From: an uncultured Pseudocitrobacter sp.
Lineage (GTDB): Bacteria; Pseudomonadota; Gammaproteobacteria; Enterobacterales; Enterobacteriaceae
Assembly: GCA_913778145.1 (NCBI GenBank)
Contig: CAJYVI010000071.1
Location: 62,001 to 126,000, forward strand
Direction: 5' to 3'
Length of the DNA stretch: 64,000 nucleotides
Below the pieces are notes generated by a model. That model did no database searches. It was not told the origin of the DNA and worked only from the letters and a program-made list of their open reading frames with translations. The position numbers were made by a program, and so were the translations under genes. Below are positions 1 through 9,575 of this stretch, one piece after another; position 1 is the first letter of the stretch; each line of letters opens with the position of its first letter.

Positions 1-48
1 CTAATAAGCTTGTTCTCAACGAACATACCCACTGAAATGAGGTTTCAC

Positions 49-807
49 ATGACGCAACGTATCGCATTAGTGACTGGTGGCAGCCGTGGACTGGGCAAAA
101 ACGCCGTATTGAAACTGGCCGCTCAGGGAACAGATATTCTCTTTACCTGGCATAGCCAGCAGCAGGCGGCGCAGGATGTGGTGGAAGAACTTCAGCAAAT
201 GGGCGTAAAAGCGGTGGCATTACAGCTTAACGTCAGTGATATCAGTACATTTGGCGATTTTTCGCAGCAGGTTAAACAGGCGCTGAAAGAGACGTGGCAG
301 CGCGACTCGTTTGATTATTTAGTGAACAATGCGGGCATTGGTATCAATGCCCCATTTGCTGAGACCACGGAAGCACAGTTTGATGAATTATTGAACATCC
401 AGTTTAAGGGACCATTTTTCCTGACTCAACGCCTGCTACCGTTGATTAAAAACGGCGGACGCATCCTGAACGTTTCTACGGGGTTGGCGCGTTTCGCGCT
501 TCCGGGATTTGCTGCCTATGCCGCCATGAAGGGCGCAATGGAAGTGCTCACGCGCTATCAGGCGAAAGAGCTGGGCGAGCGCGGCATTTCGGTCAATGTG
601 ATTGCGCCAGGGGCGATAGAAACCGACTTCGGCGGCGGCAGCGTGCGCGATAATGCGCAAATCAATCAGCATATTGCCTCGCAAACCGCACTGGGGCGCG
701 TGGGTATGCCGGACGACATCGGTGATGCGATTGCCGCAATGCTGAGCGATAAGCTCGGCTGGATGAACGCGCAGCGGGTGGAGGTGTCTGGAGGGATGTT
801 TTTGTAG
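49..807 (+). CDS. SDR-family NAD(P)-dependent oxidoreductase
   Basis: Short-chain dehydrogenase/reductase of 252 aa, the usual length for classical SDRs. Visible motifs are the N-terminal cofactor loop TGGSRGLGK, the NNAG motif, a catalytic Ser in LNVSTG and the YAAMK catalytic Tyr/Lys pair, followed by the PGAIETD segment. A Rossmann-fold cytosolic NAD(P)H oxidoreductase is therefore certain as a fold; the substrate cannot be read from sequence. The frame is open upstream to a TTG at position 10, but the ATG at 49 has a GAGG ribosome binding site six bases upstream and starts just before the Rossmann strand, so it is preferred. A palindromic repeat begins immediately after the stop. Confidence 0.93.
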   Translation: MTQRIALVTGGSRGLGKNAVLKLAAQGTDILFTWHSQQQAAQDVVEELQQMGVKAVALQLNVSDISTFGDFSQQVKQALKETWQRDSFDYLVNNAGIGINAPFAETTEAQFDELLNIQFKGPFFLTQRLLPLIKNGGRILNVSTGLARFALPGFAAYAAMKGAMEVLTRYQAKELGERGISVNVIAPGAIETDFGGGSVRDNAQINQHIASQTALGRVGMPDDIGDAIAAMLSDKLGWMNAQRVEVSGGMFL

Positions 808-808
808 A

Positions 809-917
809 GCCCCTCACCCTGACCCTCTCCCACAGGGAGAGGGAGAAAACCGGCGCAGTTCTTTAAGCTATGCACAATCAGTCCCCTCTCCCTGTGGGAG
901 AGGGTTAGGGTGAGGGG
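809..917. repeat. Full-length copy of a palindromic intergenic repeat
   Basis: About 109 bp with terminal inverted repeats (CCCCTCACCC at one end, GGGTGAGGGG at the other). Each end also folds on itself around CTCTCCC/GGGAGAG. It starts one base after the SDR stop codon. It is nearly identical, in the same orientation, to the copy at 12562-12670; related copies lie at 31297, 42010, 50453 and 56424. It has no coding content and resembles a non-autonomous (MITE-like) or REP-type element that may also act as a 3' hairpin. Confidence 0.85.
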
Positions 918-1244
918 AAACAACAACTCGTGCTATTTCACACCTTGTAACACTCACCCCTTCTCATCACCTTTCCTTTATTTCCGCCACCGCGCTATTC
1001 TTCTCGAAATTAATATTTATTCCCATGGAGAGTTATATTCAGGATTTCCTTAAATAGAATGTAATAAATAATGTGAATAAGTAATGCTTCCCCATACTTC
1101 GCAATCATTCATAATAAAAATGTTTTTATTTTTATTTTCCTCAGTAAAATAGCCCAGGCCAAACAGCGAGTTCTTATTTACCTCCGCTAGTAATACCCTT
1201 CACCCTTCAATGTGTAGGGTTCATTTTTCTGATGAGGAATCAGT
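918..1244. other. Non-coding AT-rich upstream region of yhjB
   Basis: About 327 bases with no credible ORF, markedly AT-richer than the flanking genes, including T-rich tracts around 1120-1140. It presumably carries the yhjB promoter. A ribosome binding site (TGAGGAAT) is visible just before the yhjB ATG. No operator or RNA gene could be recognised. Confidence 0.5.
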
Positions 1245-1871
1245 ATGCAGGTAATCATGTTTGACAGGCAGTCAATATTTATTCATGGAATGAAGATCAG
1301 TTTGCAGGAAAATATTCCTGAAGTAGATATTTACGCCGTCAGTCAGGCTGATGAACTGTGGCGACAGTTGCTGGAATTTCCAGAGGCATTGCTTATTCTG
1401 GATGGCGACATGGATAAATCGTTTTGCAGTTGGTTATTGCAGGAAAAAGCGCAGCAGTTTCCGTCATCGCATACGGTGATTGTGGCGAGTGATTGTCAGC
1501 AAGCGTGGCTGAAAGAGTCGCTTGCATGGAACGTTCAAGCTATTGTGCCGCGTGATGAAAGCGTTGAAACGTTTGTGCAGGCCATTAACGGCGCCGCGTG
1601 CGGGTTAATGTGTCTTCCTGGCGGCTGGACGTTTAATTATGAAAGCGAAAAGCGTGGGCTGGAACAGCTTAGCCATCGCCAGCGTGAAATACTGGAACTG
1701 CTGGCAAACGGCGAATCAAATAAAGAGATCAGCCGCACGTTGAATATCAGCGCGGGCACAGTGAAAGCACATCTTGAATCGCTATACCGACGTCTGGATG
1801 TGAAAAATCGCACTCAGGCGGCCATGTTATTCAGCGCGCATGAACTCCCGTCCCAGGTCTGTTCGGAATAA
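1245..1871 (+). CDS. yhjB: LuxR/FixJ-type transcriptional regulator YhjB
   Basis: A 208-aa protein matching E. coli YhjB in its opening (MQVIMFDRQSIFIHGMKISL) and throughout the C-terminal helix-turn-helix. Residues 1-120 form a receiver-like domain with Asp53 at the usual phospho-acceptor position, although the acidic pocket is reduced to a single Asp near residue 7. Residues about 141-197 are the LuxR DNA-binding domain (LSHRQREILELLANGESNKE and GTVKAHLESL). No sensor kinase is adjacent and the function in E. coli is unassigned. The C-terminus is longer than I recall for E. coli YhjB, and its last 45 nt overlap the 3' end of the convergent lysozyme-like gene. Confidence 0.93.
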   Translation: MQVIMFDRQSIFIHGMKISLQENIPEVDIYAVSQADELWRQLLEFPEALLILDGDMDKSFCSWLLQEKAQQFPSSHTVIVASDCQQAWLKESLAWNVQAIVPRDESVETFVQAINGAACGLMCLPGGWTFNYESEKRGLEQLSHRQREILELLANGESNKEISRTLNISAGTVKAHLESLYRRLDVKNRTQAAMLFSAHELPSQVCSE

Positions 1872-2303
1872 GGCACATTCGGCCTGACGTTGTTTGTTCA
1901 GGCCGTTGCTTCTCACCCCATTAAGCTCTGTTTCCACCAACCATGCCGCAAGCGCCTCAGCAAACTGTTGCTGATTGATGTAATGCAATACAGGCGAGCG
2001 AGCAAATATCTCAGGCCCCAGGCTCAACGCCAGTGAGATCAGCGCATCATATTGGCGCTGAGTCAGCGGCACCGCTATTTCCTGCGCCAGCACGCGCTGG
2101 CAGGCCTGAATATCCAGCTGCAATAACACGTCAGCCTGTGACGCGCTGACGGGCATATCGTACGCTTCGCTCCCCTGAATCAAATGACCATAGCCCACGA
2201 CCCACAGATGACATTCATCCTGATACGGTTCGGCAGAAAATCCCTGCCACTGTTTGATAAATCCTAACCCTTCCGGGCTGATATGCAGGGGAATGTTTGG
2301 CAT
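1827..2303 (-). CDS. Lysozyme-like (GH24 fold) protein with substituted active site
   Basis: A 158-aa protein resembling phage-type muramidases: the helix IKQWQGF, then YQD and W-x-x-GYGH, then the AL/LSL helices typical of T4/P22-like lysozymes. In the canonical Glu-x8-Asp-x5-Thr triad, the Glu position is Gln20 (codon CAG), Asp29 is kept and the Thr position is Val35. Hydrolysis by the standard mechanism is therefore unlikely; binding of peptidoglycan or another partner is possible. No signal peptide, holin or other phage gene is nearby. The start has a good AGGA site. The 3' end overlaps convergent yhjB by 45 nt. It is divergent from the HEPN/ankyrin-like gene at 2611. Confidence 0.85.
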   Translation of the reverse strand: MPNIPLHISPEGLGFIKQWQGFSAEPYQDECHLWVVGYGHLIQGSEAYDMPVSASQADVLLQLDIQACQRVLAQEIAVPLTQRQYDALISLALSLGPEIFARSPVLHYINQQQFAEALAAWLVETELNGVRSNGLNKQRQAECALFRTDLGREFMRAE

Positions 2304-2610
2304 TTTTCTTCCTTACTCAAGTGGTTAGCGAGTGTAGAGGATGTGTTTGCCCGCGCCTATTCGCCAGATGGCCTGGGTAAACCTTGTCTGTCACCAGAAA
2401 ATATTCCGCGTCTTGCGAAATTTGCTGCAACAATAGTTAGAAAGGCCAATCGTTTGCCTGCAAAGTCGTGAGAGCGATCGAATTTTGGTTCTTTACCGTC
2501 GCCCTGGTCTTTTAATTTTGGCGGGTTCGTATAAGTTGTTTCAGCAAAAAAACAAAAATAAACCTTACTAATCTTCAGGTTACTTTCCTAACTGTGGGTT
2601 AAGGACGTCG
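2304..2610. other. Divergent intergenic region, lysozyme-like / STY4199-like genes
   Basis: About 307 bases between two divergent genes. A 62-codon frame (2283-2471) crosses part of it but overlaps the lysozyme start and has no ribosome binding site or family resemblance, so it is not called. The stretch 2500-2600 is AT-rich and likely promoter-bearing. The AAGGA at about 2601 serves the gene at 2611. No clear operator was found. Confidence 0.4.
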
Positions 2611-4191
2611 ATGATGCCTACTCCATCGCATCAATTATTTGAACATTGCCTCGGCGTGATCCGCCAGGCGTCTGTAGAGATCCTTAACCTGCTCGACATG
2701 CGCGTCGGCGAAGGGAAGGATCCGCGTTGGTTTCTGGAGCAACTGGATCAGGCCCGGCTGAATCTGGGCGGTTGGGCGAGCGTGGCGAAAAAGCTCAATA
2801 TCAATGATGCTGAGCTGAGCGAATTTACCCTGCAACTGCGCCATTTACAGAAGCTGGTACCGCAATATGAGCGTGGGCAACCCATCACGGAGGATCAGCT
2901 GATCGCCGCGGCGCGGATGGTTGCCGCACTGGAGCTGGTTCGCCATCGTCAGCCGTTACTGATCTTTGAGAGCGATTCTGATGCGGATGCCGAGCAACTG
3001 GAAGCGCTCGCGCTGCGCCAGCTGCGCATGATCCAACTGATGCTGGCGTCCCTTATTCGTCAGGCCTGGCCGGATACCATCCGGTTGCACAATTATCTCA
3101 AGCTGCAATTTGGCGCGGACAGCGTGCGGCGCTGGCTTTCGCGCAGCACCGGGGGAGATGTGCTCAGTGGCATGCAGTTCAGCGAGCTGGCGCTGCTGGT
3201 GGTGGATAAAAAAGCGTTTTCGCGTCATTACGCGTCGCTTTTCCACAGCACGACCCAGCTCACTTTCCATGCGGACCCGCGTCTGACGCTGCATGCGTTC
3301 CTGGATGATATCCGTCTGATACGCAAGGCGGTGGTTAGTCAGCGCGCCGTGTCATCCACCGCTTTTCTGCTGCTGGATATCTACGCCCGGCAGATTGCCA
3401 CGCCGATCCAGCGGGCGTTTGAACAGGGCAGAACATTGGTGAATCCCGCCAGCCTGATGGCTGCGGACGGAAATGCGGTACAGCATTTCTGGGATGAGCA
3501 ACGCGATTTTGCCCGACTGCACGGTGCGGATGATCAGCCGATTCATGAGTCGATTGAACGTATCCGTAAAAAATCAGCCCGAACGGTGGAGGCGCGAGAT
3601 AAGTTAATCTCCTCCGGGCTGTGGGCCGCGGTGGGGCTGATGGTGCTGGCGATGGTCGTTGGCGGATTCTGGATGCTTGATACGCCAACCGTCGCGCCAA
3701 CGGCCAGCGCATCGACGACGCCTGCGCCGGGAATAGAAGCGCCATCGCGTGAATCGCCGCGAGAGCAGCTGGCGAATCGCGGTATTGACTGGGATATCAA
3801 TGGATTGCGTTCGGCTATCGACCGCAACGACGTTGAGGTGGTGCAGCTTTTCATGCGCGGCGGAATGGAGTGGCAGCTCGCCTGGACGGAGCAGGCGCTG
3901 GCGGCGAATCACGACGAGGTGATTGCGATGTTGTTGCGCTATCGCCTGCAAATGGATGAACCGAAACCGTGTCGGCGCTTTATCACGACCCTGAGCCACA
4001 TGCTGGCGGGCGGTGAAGCACTGACGACGACAGGGCGCGATCTTTTACAGGCGTTTTGTACCCGCCCCGCCGTGGTTGAACGTCAACGACGGGAAGTGGA
4101 TAACGCTCGACAACGCGTGAAGGCCGAGCCGACGACACACAACAAGCGATGGCTGGACGTACAGCGCGAAATATATGCGGCGATTAAATAG
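2611..4191 (+). CDS. STY4199-like HEPN/ankyrin-like membrane protein
   Basis: A 526-aa protein that I recognise tentatively as the STY4199 family annotated as HEPN-domain-containing. Residues 1-330 are helical and cytosol-like. The segment DDIRLIRKAVVSQ (232-244) resembles the HEPN R-x4-H helix, but the His position is Ser243, so RNase activity is doubtful. Residues about 334-356 form a single transmembrane helix, followed by a Thr/Ala/Pro-rich linker (358-385). Two ankyrin-like helical repeats (about 392-445) and a charged tail follow. Topology is probably N-in with a periplasmic C-terminus. AAGGA five bases upstream supports the first of two adjacent ATGs. Function is unknown; it is divergent from the lysozyme-like gene. 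Confidence 0.8.
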   Translation: MMPTPSHQLFEHCLGVIRQASVEILNLLDMRVGEGKDPRWFLEQLDQARLNLGGWASVAKKLNINDAELSEFTLQLRHLQKLVPQYERGQPITEDQLIAAARMVAALELVRHRQPLLIFESDSDADAEQLEALALRQLRMIQLMLASLIRQAWPDTIRLHNYLKLQFGADSVRRWLSRSTGGDVLSGMQFSELALLVVDKKAFSRHYASLFHSTTQLTFHADPRLTLHAFLDDIRLIRKAVVSQRAVSSTAFLLLDIYARQIATPIQRAFEQGRTLVNPASLMAADGNAVQHFWDEQRDFARLHGADDQPIHESIERIRKKSARTVEARDKLISSGLWAAVGLMVLAMVVGGFWMLDTPTVAPTASASTTPAPGIEAPSRESPREQLANRGIDWDINGLRSAIDRNDVEVVQLFMRGGMEWQLAWTEQALAANHDEVIAMLLRYRLQMDEPKPCRRFITTLSHMLAGGEALTTTGRDLLQAFCTRPAVVERQRREVDNARQRVKAEPTTHNKRWLDVQREIYAAIK

Positions 4192-4206
4192 CGGTTTTTG
4201 AGCCAT

Positions 4207-4372
4207 TGTAGGCCGGGCAAGCGCAGTGCCCCCGGCGAGGGCGATGAAAATGCCTGATGGCGCTTCGCTTATCAGGCCTACGGTGTTTCTGAAACTTGTA
4301 GGCCGGGCAAGCGTAGCGCCCCCGGCATGTGCGGTGTAACTGCCTGATGCGCTTCGCTTATCAGGCCTACGG
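4207..4372. repeat. REP/BIME tandem pair
   Basis: Two consecutive BIME-like units, each with a GTAGGCCGGGCAAGCG half and an inverted TTATCAGGCCTAC half. They fill the convergent gap between the STY4199-like gene and treF. REP units of this kind commonly act as 3' mRNA stabilisers and gyrase/IHF contact sites in enterobacteria. Confidence 0.9.
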
Positions 4373-4386
4373 GTTTATAAGGTGTG

Positions 4387-6036
4387 TTAAGGCTCGCCGT
4401 ACAAACCAATCAGACGGCGTACCACGCCGTTGGTCCAGCCGAAACCATCCTGTAACGGATACTCCCCGCCGCCCCCTTCGCGTGGCGTGCCGTCGGCGAT
4501 GTAATATTTCTCGATAAGCTTATGGTGGTCACGATAGAAATGATTCACCGTCTCCAGCCAGTTGTGGGCGATTTCGTTGCCCAGCACATCATGGCCATAA
4601 AGCTTAAATCCCTGAATCGCCATCCACTGTAGCGGGGCCCAGCCGTTTGGGTAATCCCACTGTTCGCCGCTTTCATACTCTGTTGCCAGAATACCGCGCG
4701 GCGTGAGCAGCCGGGCGCGTACCGCCAGCGCCAGCCGGTCTGCCTGCTCATGTGTCGCCATCCCGACATACAGCGGCACAACGCTGGCGGCTGAGAACAG
4801 CGCCTGTTGTTCGCGACGCCAGTCGTAATCACGGAACAAGCCATTCTCTTCATCCCACAGATAACGCGTCACCGCCGCGCGGCGTGCGCTGGCTTTCTGC
4901 TTAAACAGCGCCTGCGTCTCTTTATCACCCTTCAAACCAGAAAGATTAGCGATGGTGTTTTCCAGTTTGAACAGAAAGGCGTTCAAATCGATGGGTATAA
5001 ACTGGGTAGTGCGAATACTCGCCAGGCGAGACGTATCGCGCAGCCAGCGAGAGGAGTAGTCCCAACCGGATGCCGCTCCGGCGCGCAGATCGCGATACAC
5101 TTCATTGGGCGGACGGCCTGAGTGCTGCGCCGTTTCGACATCCTCAATCCACGACTCATCGCGCGGCGTGTCGCGGTCGTCCCAGTAGCGGTTGAGCAGC
5201 GAGCCGTCCGGCATGCGCACCACGTGGCGATAAGCCTGATTCGGAATGAGCGAATCCGCACCGTCCATCCAGAAGCTGTACTCCATCTTCAAATGGTCGA
5301 GATAGCGTTTCGCCCCGCGCACGCCATCCTCTTCAAACAGCTCTACCATCAGCGCAAACACCGGCGGCTGCGAGCGGCTGAGATAATAGGTGCGGTTACC
5401 GTTCGGAATATGTCCGTAGCGCTCAATCATCCATGCAAAGTTATCGGCCATGCATTTCAGCAGGTCTTCACGACCGCTCTCCGCCAGCCCCAACATGGTG
5501 AAGTATGAGTCCCAGTAGTAGGTCTCACTAAAGCGCCCGCCGGGCACGATATACGACTGCGGCAGCGCCAGCAGTGACGAACCGGGAATATGATCCTGCG
5601 GCTCGCGAGTCAACACCGGCCAGAGCGTGTCGATGTGCTCTTTCAGGGATTTATCCGGGTCTGAAACGTACTCGCTGTCGCGCAGTTCCGGCGGCCAGAA
5701 GTTCTCTTCCACAAAGCGGCGCAGGTCGAAGCCTGGTTTACGCTTGATACGACGATAATGGATGAGAATATCCAGCGGATCTTTCTTCGGCGCGCAGTCC
5801 GGAAACGTTTTGCTATCGCTGAAAATGCGCGCGCGCTGAACGTTTTCAAACAGCTCCAGATAACGATCGGCTGGCGTTAAGGCATCGGAGGCGGGCAGCC
5901 CCTCGATGACTTCCGGCTCCGGTTCGGCATCGAGCATTTCATCCAGTTTTAATTCGTACGGATCCGCTTCGTAGCACAGCTCGACGTCAATAGCTAAGGC
6001 TTCGGACTCTTCGTTACGTATTTTCTGGTTGAACAT
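4387..6036 (-). CDS. treF: Cytoplasmic trehalase TreF
   Basis: Hydrolyses trehalose to two glucose molecules in the cytoplasm (GH37). Both trehalase signatures are present: [14 protein letters not shown] and [12 protein letters not shown], followed by the glycine-rich [18 protein letters not shown] near the C-terminus. There is no signal peptide, and an acidic N-terminal stretch typical of TreF separates it from periplasmic TreA. Length is 549 aa. The frame is open four codons upstream to a GTG, but the ATG at 6036 lies ten bases after GGAGGT and aligns with E. coli TreF, so it is chosen. A CTACGCTT motif at 6103-6096 on this strand could be a sigma-S type -10; E. coli treF is known to be RpoS-dependent. 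Confidence 0.97.
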   Translation of the reverse strand: MFNQKIRNEESEALAIDVELCYEADPYELKLDEMLDAEPEPEVIEGLPASDALTPADRYLELFENVQRARIFSDSKTFPDCAPKKDPLDILIHYRRIKRKPGFDLRRFVEENFWPPELRDSEYVSDPDKSLKEHIDTLWPVLTREPQDHIPGSSLLALPQSYIVPGGRFSETYYWDSYFTMLGLAESGREDLLKCMADNFAWMIERYGHIPNGNRTYYLSRSQPPVFALMVELFEEDGVRGAKRYLDHLKMEYSFWMDGADSLIPNQAYRHVVRMPDGSLLNRYWDDRDTPRDESWIEDVETAQHSGRPPNEVYRDLRAGAASGWDYSSRWLRDTSRLASIRTTQFIPIDLNAFLFKLENTIANLSGLKGDKETQALFKQKASARRAAVTRYLWDEENGLFRDYDWRREQQALFSAASVVPLYVGMATHEQADRLALAVRARLLTPRGILATEYESGEQWDYPNGWAPLQWMAIQGFKLYGHDVLGNEIAHNWLETVNHFYRDHHKLIEKYYIADGTPREGGGGEYPLQDGFGWTNGVVRRLIGLYGEP

Positions 6037-6209
6037 AGCGCAGGTCACCTCCGGTGAGCGTCGTTTTACATCCCGGTTTTATCCGGCCACTTATAAAGCG
6101 TAGACATTCGCTTCGGTTACGGGTGAACAAAGCGTGCGGAAGATCACACTTTCTGGCAGGGTGACAAGATGAGATTTTTTCAGGTTTTTGAAAAATAATA
6201 AAAAATGGG

Positions 6210-6237
6210 AATCCCGGTTTTCACCGTCGCCGGGATT
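6210..6237 (-). terminator. Rho-independent terminator of the SdiA-regulated-type gene
   Basis: On the minus strand AATCCCGG and CCGGGATT form an 8-bp stem with a 12-base loop, followed within four bases by a T-rich tract (ATTTTTTATT). It lies 26 bases after the stop of the gene ending at 6264 and insulates treF from it. Confidence 0.8.
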
Positions 6238-6263
6238 TTCAGAACAATCGATTGTAACGGGTT

Positions 6264-7094
6264 TTAACGCGGGCTGAATTTATAAAACAGATTCGGTTCG
6301 CTGACGATGTAAAGACTACCCGTGCCGTCGGTGGCGATCCCTTCCGGCTGCGGAATATCACGGGAAAGGCCGTAATGCCCCGCCGTCAGCGACATAAATT
6401 TCAGGTTATGGTCGCGGTCGACCAGGACGACTTTTTGCGAAATGTCGGAGAGAATATAGAGGTTAGACGTCGAGCCATCAAAATCCATTCCGGAGATATC
6501 GCGCACATACCAGGAGAGCATTAATTCATTGAGCGGACTTTTATCCGTTTTGAATACCCCTTCGTTATCGAGGATATTAAAAATCCGGACGGGTTTTTTC
6601 TCCTGGGCTGTGACCATGCGAGACAGTTCAGGTTTCCAGGCTAATCCCTCCACGCCGCTATTCTGTTTTTCGGCCTGAATGGCGGGGCGATAGGTTTCCG
6701 CGTTGCTGATATCCACATGTCGCGTGTCGGCATTGATTGTGACTATCGCCAGCGTCCCGCTCTTTTCTTTGGAAAGATAAAAACGATTATGGCCAATATA
6801 TTCGATAGCTTCGAGGTCAGCGGGTTTATCGGTATTGATACGGCGCAGCACCTTTCCATCCGTGCTGAGTTCCAGAATTAAAGAGGGCGCATCGGTGACG
6901 GCGAACAGCGTTTGCGTGTCTTTATTCCAGGTCAGACCGGATAATCCACCCTCTAAATCCGAGATCTGTTTGGCGTCGATCGTGACGTGGTAGTTATCTA
7001 TTTGTGGGTAATTTGTGATGTAATAATAGAAAGAGAAAATACAAACAAGAATAATAATAAAGCCTGCAAATATTTTAGATTTTTTATTCTTCAT
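6264..7094 (-). CDS. SdiA-regulated-type (YjiK-like) beta-propeller protein
   Basis: A 276-aa protein with an N-terminal Lys-rich stretch and one hydrophobic segment (IFAGFIIILVCIFSFYYYI), so probably an anchored or secreted envelope protein. The rest shows beta-propeller-like repeats (GLSGLTWNKDTQTLF, SGVEGLAWKPE, ISGMDFDGSTSNLYILSD, PEGIATDGTGSLYIVSE) characteristic of the SdiA-regulated family (PF06977), which includes YjiK. The ATG at 7094 is chosen because it directly precedes the Lys-rich signal anchor; the frame upstream to 7145 runs through a perfect hairpin. No enzymatic role is known to me. The N-terminal region is AT-rich compared with its neighbours, which hints at later acquisition next to gor. 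Confidence 0.8.
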   Translation of the reverse strand: MKNKKSKIFAGFIIILVCIFSFYYYITNYPQIDNYHVTIDAKQISDLEGGLSGLTWNKDTQTLFAVTDAPSLILELSTDGKVLRRINTDKPADLEAIEYIGHNRFYLSKEKSGTLAIVTINADTRHVDISNAETYRPAIQAEKQNSGVEGLAWKPELSRMVTAQEKKPVRIFNILDNEGVFKTDKSPLNELMLSWYVRDISGMDFDGSTSNLYILSDISQKVVLVDRDHNLKFMSLTAGHYGLSRDIPQPEGIATDGTGSLYIVSEPNLFYKFSPR

Positions 7095-7126
7095 AAACCC
7101 ACAGAGAATTAACGGGAGAGTCAGAT

Positions 7127-7154
7127 ATCCCCTATATGTCTCCATATAGGGGAT
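7127..7154 (-). other. Perfect 12-bp inverted repeat downstream of gor
   Basis: ATCCCCTATATG and its exact complement CATATAGGGGAT are separated by four bases, 14 bases after the gor stop codon. No U-tract follows on the minus strand, so it is more likely a 3' end stabiliser, a processing site or an operator than a classical terminator. Confidence 0.7.
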
Positions 7155-7167
7155 TGCGCGTCATATA

Positions 7168-8520
7168 TTAACGCATAGTAACAAACTCTTCCGCCGCTGT
7201 CGGGTGAATTGCCACGGTATTATCGAAATCTTTTTTGGTTGCGCCCATTTTCAGCGCCACGGCGAAGCCTTGCAGCATTTCATCCATACCAAAACCGATG
7301 CCGTGAATACCGACAATTTTCTCTTCCGGACCAACGCAAACCAGCTTCATACGGCATGGCTGGCGGTGTGTGGTAACGGCGGTATACATGGCGGTGAAGG
7401 AGGATTTATAGACCTTCACGGCGTCGTCACCATACTGCTCACGCGCCTGCGGTTCGGTTAAACCGACGGTACCGATGGGCGGGTGGCTGAAGACCACGGT
7501 CGGGATATTGCTGTAATCCAGGTGCTCATCCGGCTTGTTATTGAACAGACGCTCCGAGAGACGACGACCTGCGGCCACCGCAACCGGCGTTAGCTCAACG
7601 GCACCGGTGTTATCGCCCACCGCATAAATTCCCGGAACGTTGGTGTTCTGGAATTTATCGACGACGATGTAGCCTTTCTCGTTGGTTTTCACGCCCGTTG
7701 CGGCCAGATTGAAGTTGTCTGTCGCCGGTTCACGGCCAATCGCCCAAATCAGGCAATCTACGGTCTGGCTGCGGCCATCTTCCAGTTCAATGGTCAGGCT
7801 GCCGTCGGCGTTTTTCACGACCGCTTTAGGAATAGCCTGGGTATGCAGCGTTGGGCCTTCTGCGTTCATGACTTCAACCAGCGTCTCGGTAATCAGCGGG
7901 TCGAAGGTGCGCAGCGGCGCGTGTTTACGCACAAACAGGTGCGTTTCCGCGCCCAGTCCGTTAATCACGCCCGCCAGTTCCACGGCAATGTAGCCCGCGC
8001 CGACAACGGCAACGCGTTTTGGCAATGCCGGCAACGCGAAGAAACCGTCGGAGTCGATACCGTATTCCACGCCCGGAATATCCGGATGGCTTGGGCGACC
8101 ACCGGTGGCGATCAGGATATGATCGGCAGTGATTGTTTCCCCGTTCACTTCCACGGTTTTCGCATCAACAAAGCGGGCAAAGCCTTTAATCACGTCGACT
8201 TTATTTTTCGCCAGACCGTTGTCATACGACGTATGAATACGGTCAATATAGGCGGTACGGCTGGCAATCAGTTTGTCCCAGTCGAAGTTATTGATGGTGG
8301 TATCAAACCCGTAGTCCGGGCCATACATGTGGATGGCTTCGCGGATTTGCGCGGCATGCCACATCACTTTTTTCGGCACGCAACCGACGTTCACGCAGGT
8401 GCCGCCCAGCTCTTTGGCTTCAATCAGCGCGCACTTCTGGCCGTACATCGCCGCACGGTTAATTGAGGCGATGCCGCCGCTGCCGCCGCCAATAGCGATA
8501 TAGTCGTAATGTTTGGTCAT
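7168..8520 (-). CDS. gor: Glutathione-disulfide reductase
   Basis: NADPH-dependent flavoenzyme that reduces GSSG to GSH in the cytosol; 450 aa, the E. coli Gor length. Visible are the FAD-binding GGGSGG near residue 10, the redox-active GGTCVNVGC disulfide (Cys42/Cys47), the NADPH-binding [11 protein letters not shown], the second FAD motif IYAVGDNTG, and the dimer-interface catalytic HPTAAEEF near the C-terminus (His about 439). A 69-codon open extension upstream to 8727 is not used: the ATG at 8520 is the conserved start, and the extension overlaps the rlmJ 3' end. Located downstream of rlmJ on the same strand, as in E. coli. Confidence 0.98.
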   Translation of the reverse strand: MTKHYDYIAIGGGSGGIASINRAAMYGQKCALIEAKELGGTCVNVGCVPKKVMWHAAQIREAIHMYGPDYGFDTTINNFDWDKLIASRTAYIDRIHTSYDNGLAKNKVDVIKGFARFVDAKTVEVNGETITADHILIATGGRPSHPDIPGVEYGIDSDGFFALPALPKRVAVVGAGYIAVELAGVINGLGAETHLFVRKHAPLRTFDPLITETLVEVMNAEGPTLHTQAIPKAVVKNADGSLTIELEDGRSQTVDCLIWAIGREPATDNFNLAATGVKTNEKGYIVVDKFQNTNVPGIYAVGDNTGAVELTPVAVAAGRRLSERLFNNKPDEHLDYSNIPTVVFSHPPIGTVGLTEPQAREQYGDDAVKVYKSSFTAMYTAVTTHRQPCRMKLVCVGPEEKIVGIHGIGFGMDEMLQGFAVALKMGATKKDFDNTVAIHPTAAEEFVTMR

Positions 8521-8621
8521 GACCGCTCCTTCCTGTTCATTGTCAGGCGAGGGCGCTACGCCCGTCGCCAAAGATCCGCGATTGTATACCTGGAACTGAT
8601 AGGTTCTGGCTATGTCTGCAA

Positions 8622-9464
8622 TTACTCCGGCACGATCCAGCTTACCGTGGTATGGCCGATACCGTTCGGCACCAGCTTGCTGTGCAGCCACGGCAGCACG
8701 CTGTTCATCTGCTGTTCCAGCTTCCACGGCGGGTTAATCACAATCATGCCGGACGCGGTCATGCCGCGCTGATCGCTGTCCGGGCGCACCGCCAGCTCGA
8801 TTTGCAGGATTTTACGGATGCCGGTGGCTTCCAGGTCTTTAATCATGCGTTTGATTTGCGCACGCAGGACGACCGGATACCACAACGCATAGGTACCTGT
8901 CGCAAAGCGCTTATAACCTTCGTGAATGCCCGTAACCACCGCCTGATAATCGGTTTTGATTTCATACGGCGGGTCGATGAGGATCAGGCCACGACGGGAA
9001 ACCGGCGGCAGCTTGGATTTGAGTTGCTGATAACCATCGGCTTTTTCCACACGCGCACGATCGTCTTTCTGGAATTCGGAACGCAGTAGCGGGAAATCGC
9101 TCGGGTGCAGTTCGGTCATCATCAGGCTGTCTTGCTCACGCAGCAGCTGTCGCGCAATCAGCGGTGAGCCTGGGTAGTAGCGCAGCTGGCCGCTGCGGTT
9201 AAAGTGCTCCACAACGCCAATGTATGGCTCCAGTTCGGCAGGCAGATCGTCCTGTTGCCAGATGCGGGCAATACCTTCCAGATATTCACCGGTACGTTCG
9301 GCATGCTCGCTGCTTAACTGGTAACGGCCCGCGCCCGCATGGGTGTCCAGATAGAGAAACGGTTTCTCTTTCTCTTTGAGTGATTCGATGATCAGGCTCT
9401 GAACGGTGTGTTTAAGGACGTCGGCGTGGTTGCCAGCGTGAAAGCTGTGGCGATAACTGAGCAT
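8622..9464 (-). CDS. rlmJ: 23S rRNA m6A2030 methyltransferase RlmJ
   Basis: S-adenosylmethionine-dependent methyltransferase that modifies A2030 of 23S rRNA (formerly YhiR). Length is 280 aa as in E. coli. The N-terminal [19 protein letters not shown] is family-diagnostic, the catalytic motif is LILIDPPYE (DPPY), and TVSWIVPE closes the protein. It lies upstream of gor on the same strand with a gap of about 100 bases and is divergent from prlC. Confidence 0.97.
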   Translation of the reverse strand: MLSYRHSFHAGNHADVLKHTVQSLIIESLKEKEKPFLYLDTHAGAGRYQLSSEHAERTGEYLEGIARIWQQDDLPAELEPYIGVVEHFNRSGQLRYYPGSPLIARQLLREQDSLMMTELHPSDFPLLRSEFQKDDRARVEKADGYQQLKSKLPPVSRRGLILIDPPYEIKTDYQAVVTGIHEGYKRFATGTYALWYPVVLRAQIKRMIKDLEATGIRKILQIELAVRPDSDQRGMTASGMIVINPPWKLEQQMNSVLPWLHSKLVPNGIGHTTVSWIVPE

Positions 9465-9575
9465 GGGTAAAGGGGTTCCGCTAAGTAAAACATGGGCCCG
9501 TTACCGGGCAACAAAAAAGCCTATCCGCACAGTATACCGAAAAGTCGTCTCCGCCGCGAAAGCGCAACGCTTATC

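Noticed and set aside
809-917. CRISPR array
   Set aside because: The repeats are dispersed single copies with internal palindromes, not regularly spaced, and no cas genes are present.
1827-2303. Prophage remnant signalled by a lysozyme gene
   Set aside because: No integrase, holin, structural or attachment-site signal around it; flanking genes are core chromosome.
2283-2471. 62-codon plus-strand ORF between the lysozyme-like and STY4199-like genes
   Set aside because: Overlaps the lysozyme-like start on the other strand, no ribosome binding site, no recognisable similarity.
8521-8727. 69-codon N-terminal extension of gor
   Set aside because: It overlaps rlmJ and lacks homology; Gor starts at [13 protein letters not shown].
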